Assembly: GCF_000212735.1 (NCBI RefSeq)
Contig: NC_015510.1
Location: 1,240,001 to 1,304,000 of the forward strand
DNA length: 64,000 bases
Source: Haliscomenobacter hydrossis DSM 1100
GTDB taxonomy: Bacteria > Bacteroidota > Bacteroidia > Chitinophagales > Saprospiraceae
Direction: 5' to 3'
The translations under genes and the position numbers were made by a program. The notes beneath the pieces are model-generated. The model saw only the letters and a program-made list of their open reading frames with translations. It searched no databases and had not been told where the DNA came from. How positions within the stretch are numbered: position 1 is the stretch's first letter; each line of letters opens with the position of its first letter. Positions 62,632 through 64,000 of this stretch are shown one piece after another.

Positions 62632-63800
62632 GGTTTTTAGAACAAACTTGGCGCTGGTTTGGCCCCAATGATCCGGTTTCGCTCAGCGACATCCGGCAGG
62701 CTGGAGCCACCGGCATTGTCACTGCCCTACACCACCTGCCCAATGGCACCGTGTGGACAATGGAAGAAATTGAAAAACGCAAAGCCATCATCGAAGCCGC
62801 TGGATTGCGCTGGAGTGTGGTGGAAAGTGTTCCCGTACACGAAGACATCAAAAAACGCAGCGGCAATTACCGCCAATACTACGCCAATTACGCCCAGTCT
62901 TTGCGCAACCTGGGGGCTTGTGGCATCCAAACCGTGTGTTACAACTTCATGCCTGTACTGGACTGGACGCGCACCGACCTCGCTTACACCCTGCCTGATG
63001 GCTCCAAAGCACTGCGTTTTGAAAAAAAAGCTTTTGCAGCCTTTGAAATGTGTATGCTGAAACGCCCTGGTGCCGACCGCGACTATACGGACGAAGAAAT
63101 TGCCCACGCTGGTGTGTTTTACCAAAACATGAGTGAAGCCGACAAAGCCTTGCTGCAACGCAACATCATCGCCGGTTTGCCCGGGGCAGAGGAAGGCTAT
63201 ACGCTGGAAGAATTCCAAACTGTACTCGACACCTACCAGGATATTGATGCTCCCGCGCTGGCAGCCAATCTTCAGGAATTTTTGGCCAATGTGGTACCCG
63301 CAGCGGAAGAAGCAGGCGTCAAATTGACCATTCACCCCGATGATCCCCCCTACCCCATCCTGGGCTTACCCCGCGTGGTGAGTACCGAAGCGGATGCCCG
63401 GCGCATTGTAGAAGGGGTACCTTCCCCTAGTAATGGCTTGTGTTTTTGTACGGGTTCTTTTGGCGTACGCCCCGACAACGACCTGCCGGGCATGGTGCAA
63501 CGCCTGGGTGAACACATCCATTTTGTACACCTGCGCAGCACCCAACGCGATGCGGCGGGTAACTTCTATGAAGCCAACCACCTGGAAGGCGATGTGGACA
63601 TGTACGGCGTGATGAAAGCCCTGGTGAACCTGCAACAAGGCCGCAGTGAACCTATCCCTTTCCGCCCCGATCACGGCCACCAAATGCTGGATGATTTGCA
63701 TAAAAAAACCAATCCAGGATACTCGGGGATCGGCAGGTTGCGTGGCTTGGCGGAGTTGAGGGGATTGGAGTTGGGGATAGCGCGTTCAAATGACGAATGA
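62628..63800 (+). CDS. uxuA: Mannonate dehydratase
   Basis: The 390-residue enzyme dehydrates D-mannonate to 2-keto-3-deoxygluconate in hexuronate breakdown. It shows the UxuA signatures: [31 protein letters not shown] at the start, [14 protein letters not shown] near residue 105, [42 protein letters not shown], and [26 protein letters not shown] at the end, with metal-binding His and Cys residues in these blocks. Length is normal. It overlaps the preceding small gene by four bases, and no other uronate gene is adjacent. Confidence 0.96.
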   Translation: MRFLEQTWRWFGPNDPVSLSDIRQAGATGIVTALHHLPNGTVWTMEEIEKRKAIIEAAGLRWSVVESVPVHEDIKKRSGNYRQYYANYAQSLRNLGACGIQTVCYNFMPVLDWTRTDLAYTLPDGSKALRFEKKAFAAFEMCMLKRPGADRDYTDEEIAHAGVFYQNMSEADKALLQRNIIAGLPGAEEGYTLEEFQTVLDTYQDIDAPALAANLQEFLANVVPAAEEAGVKLTIHPDDPPYPILGLPRVVSTEADARRIVEGVPSPSNGLCFCTGSFGVRPDNDLPGMVQRLGEHIHFVHLRSTQRDAAGNFYEANHLEGDVDMYGVMKALVNLQQGRSEPIPFRPDHGHQMLDDLHKKTNPGYSGIGRLRGLAELRGLELGIARSNDE

Positions 63801-63801
63801 A

Positions 63802-63893
63802 TTGAATGACGAATTTTTCGAATAACGAGTGACGAATAATCGGCAATGTTTAGCATTACTCGTCATTCGTTATTCGAAAAATTCGGCGCTGCG
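63802..63893. repeat. Hairpin downstream of uxuA
   Basis: TGACGAATTTTTCGAATAAC at 63808 region is complementary to GTTATTCGAAAAATTC near 63870, with further ACGAGT/ACTCGT pairs inside. It makes a stem of about 30 bp. It may end the uxuA transcript or be another dispersed palindrome. Confidence 0.6.
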
Positions 63894-63930
63894 CGACTAA
63901 ATAATGGTGTACTTTTAGGAAAAAAATCGG

Positions 63931-64000
63931 ATGCCCTTAACAAAAGCAGAATTCGAGGAGCTGAAAAAGCATCAATATTGCGATAACGAATCATGTTCCA
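63931..64000 (+). CDS. Start of a probable transposase (partial)
   Basis: The last 70 bases open a frame MPLTKAEFEELKKHQYCDNESCS, cut by the window edge. The YC-x2-(N)-x-C cysteine start resembles the zinc-ribbon N-terminus of IS1-type or related transposases. The call is tentative because only 23 residues are visible. Confidence 0.4.
   Translation, partial: MPLTKAEFEELKKHQYCDNESCS

Overview
The window looks like chromosome of a Bacteroidota bacterium, most likely a Saprospiria/Haliscomenobacter-type filament former. The evidence is type IX secretion (T9SS) type B sorting domains, a PorP/SprF protein, an outer-membrane receptor with a CarboxypepD_reg-like N-terminus, three LytTR regulators with two LytS-type kinases, CHAT and EAD-like domains, and promoters of the form TTTG-N19/20-TAnnTTTG. 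No Shine-Dalgarno bias is apparent. The species assignment is inference.

Layout. 1-1 kb: cut IS630-type element with a -1 frameshift site. 1-8.6 kb: defence-like island of small and toxin-like genes: a helical protein overlapping an EAD11-like domain protein, a PIN nuclease with a large partner, a NACHT NTPase, a HEPN-like protein, an HNH nuclease, several small proteins, a possible colicin-E5-like RNase, an XRE regulator and an orphan DUF433 protein. 9-23 kb: housekeeping and regulatory genes (SDR, LytS/LytTR pair, tRNA-Arg, alpha/beta hydrolase, uracil-DNA glycosylase, LytTR regulator, MoxR-type ATPase, lipoprotein, DinB/YfiT protein, glycosyltransferase). These are separated by repeats, including two 160-bp MITE-like elements around the MoxR gene and a 1.9-kb group II intron lodged in one arm of a palindrome.

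23.4-37.3 kb: surface and signalling block. It holds a ~1,880-residue T9SS adhesin whose signal peptide is split by a G10 tract (putative phase switch), two more secreted proteins and a PorP/SprF protein. On the other strand lies a three-gene operon encoding a secreted protein, a membrane protein with a cytoplasmic EAD11-like domain, and a secreted trypsin-like protease fused to a formylglycine-generating-enzyme-like domain. An intact mntA/hepT module lies on one side of the block and a hepT remnant on the other.

38-64 kb: outer-membrane beta-barrel receptor, GH3 glucosidase, and an ECF sigma/TPR membrane pair divergent from a secreted subtilase and a TPR-CHAT protease. Then come a LytS/LytTR pair, four small uncharacterised proteins (three secreted), a GH9-deacetylase fusion, a VOC protein, an Rpn-type nuclease, a LysM/lysozyme-like protein, mannonate dehydratase, and the start of a probable transposase at the right edge.

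The best candidates for undescribed systems are the EAD11/trypsin-FGE operon (33.8-37.2 kb) and the sigma/TPR//subtilase/CHAT locus (43.5-49.9 kb). Both look like envelope-facing proteolytic signalling modules. The phase-variable adhesin is the clearest directly readable novelty. All functions are read from motifs by eye; no database search was possible.
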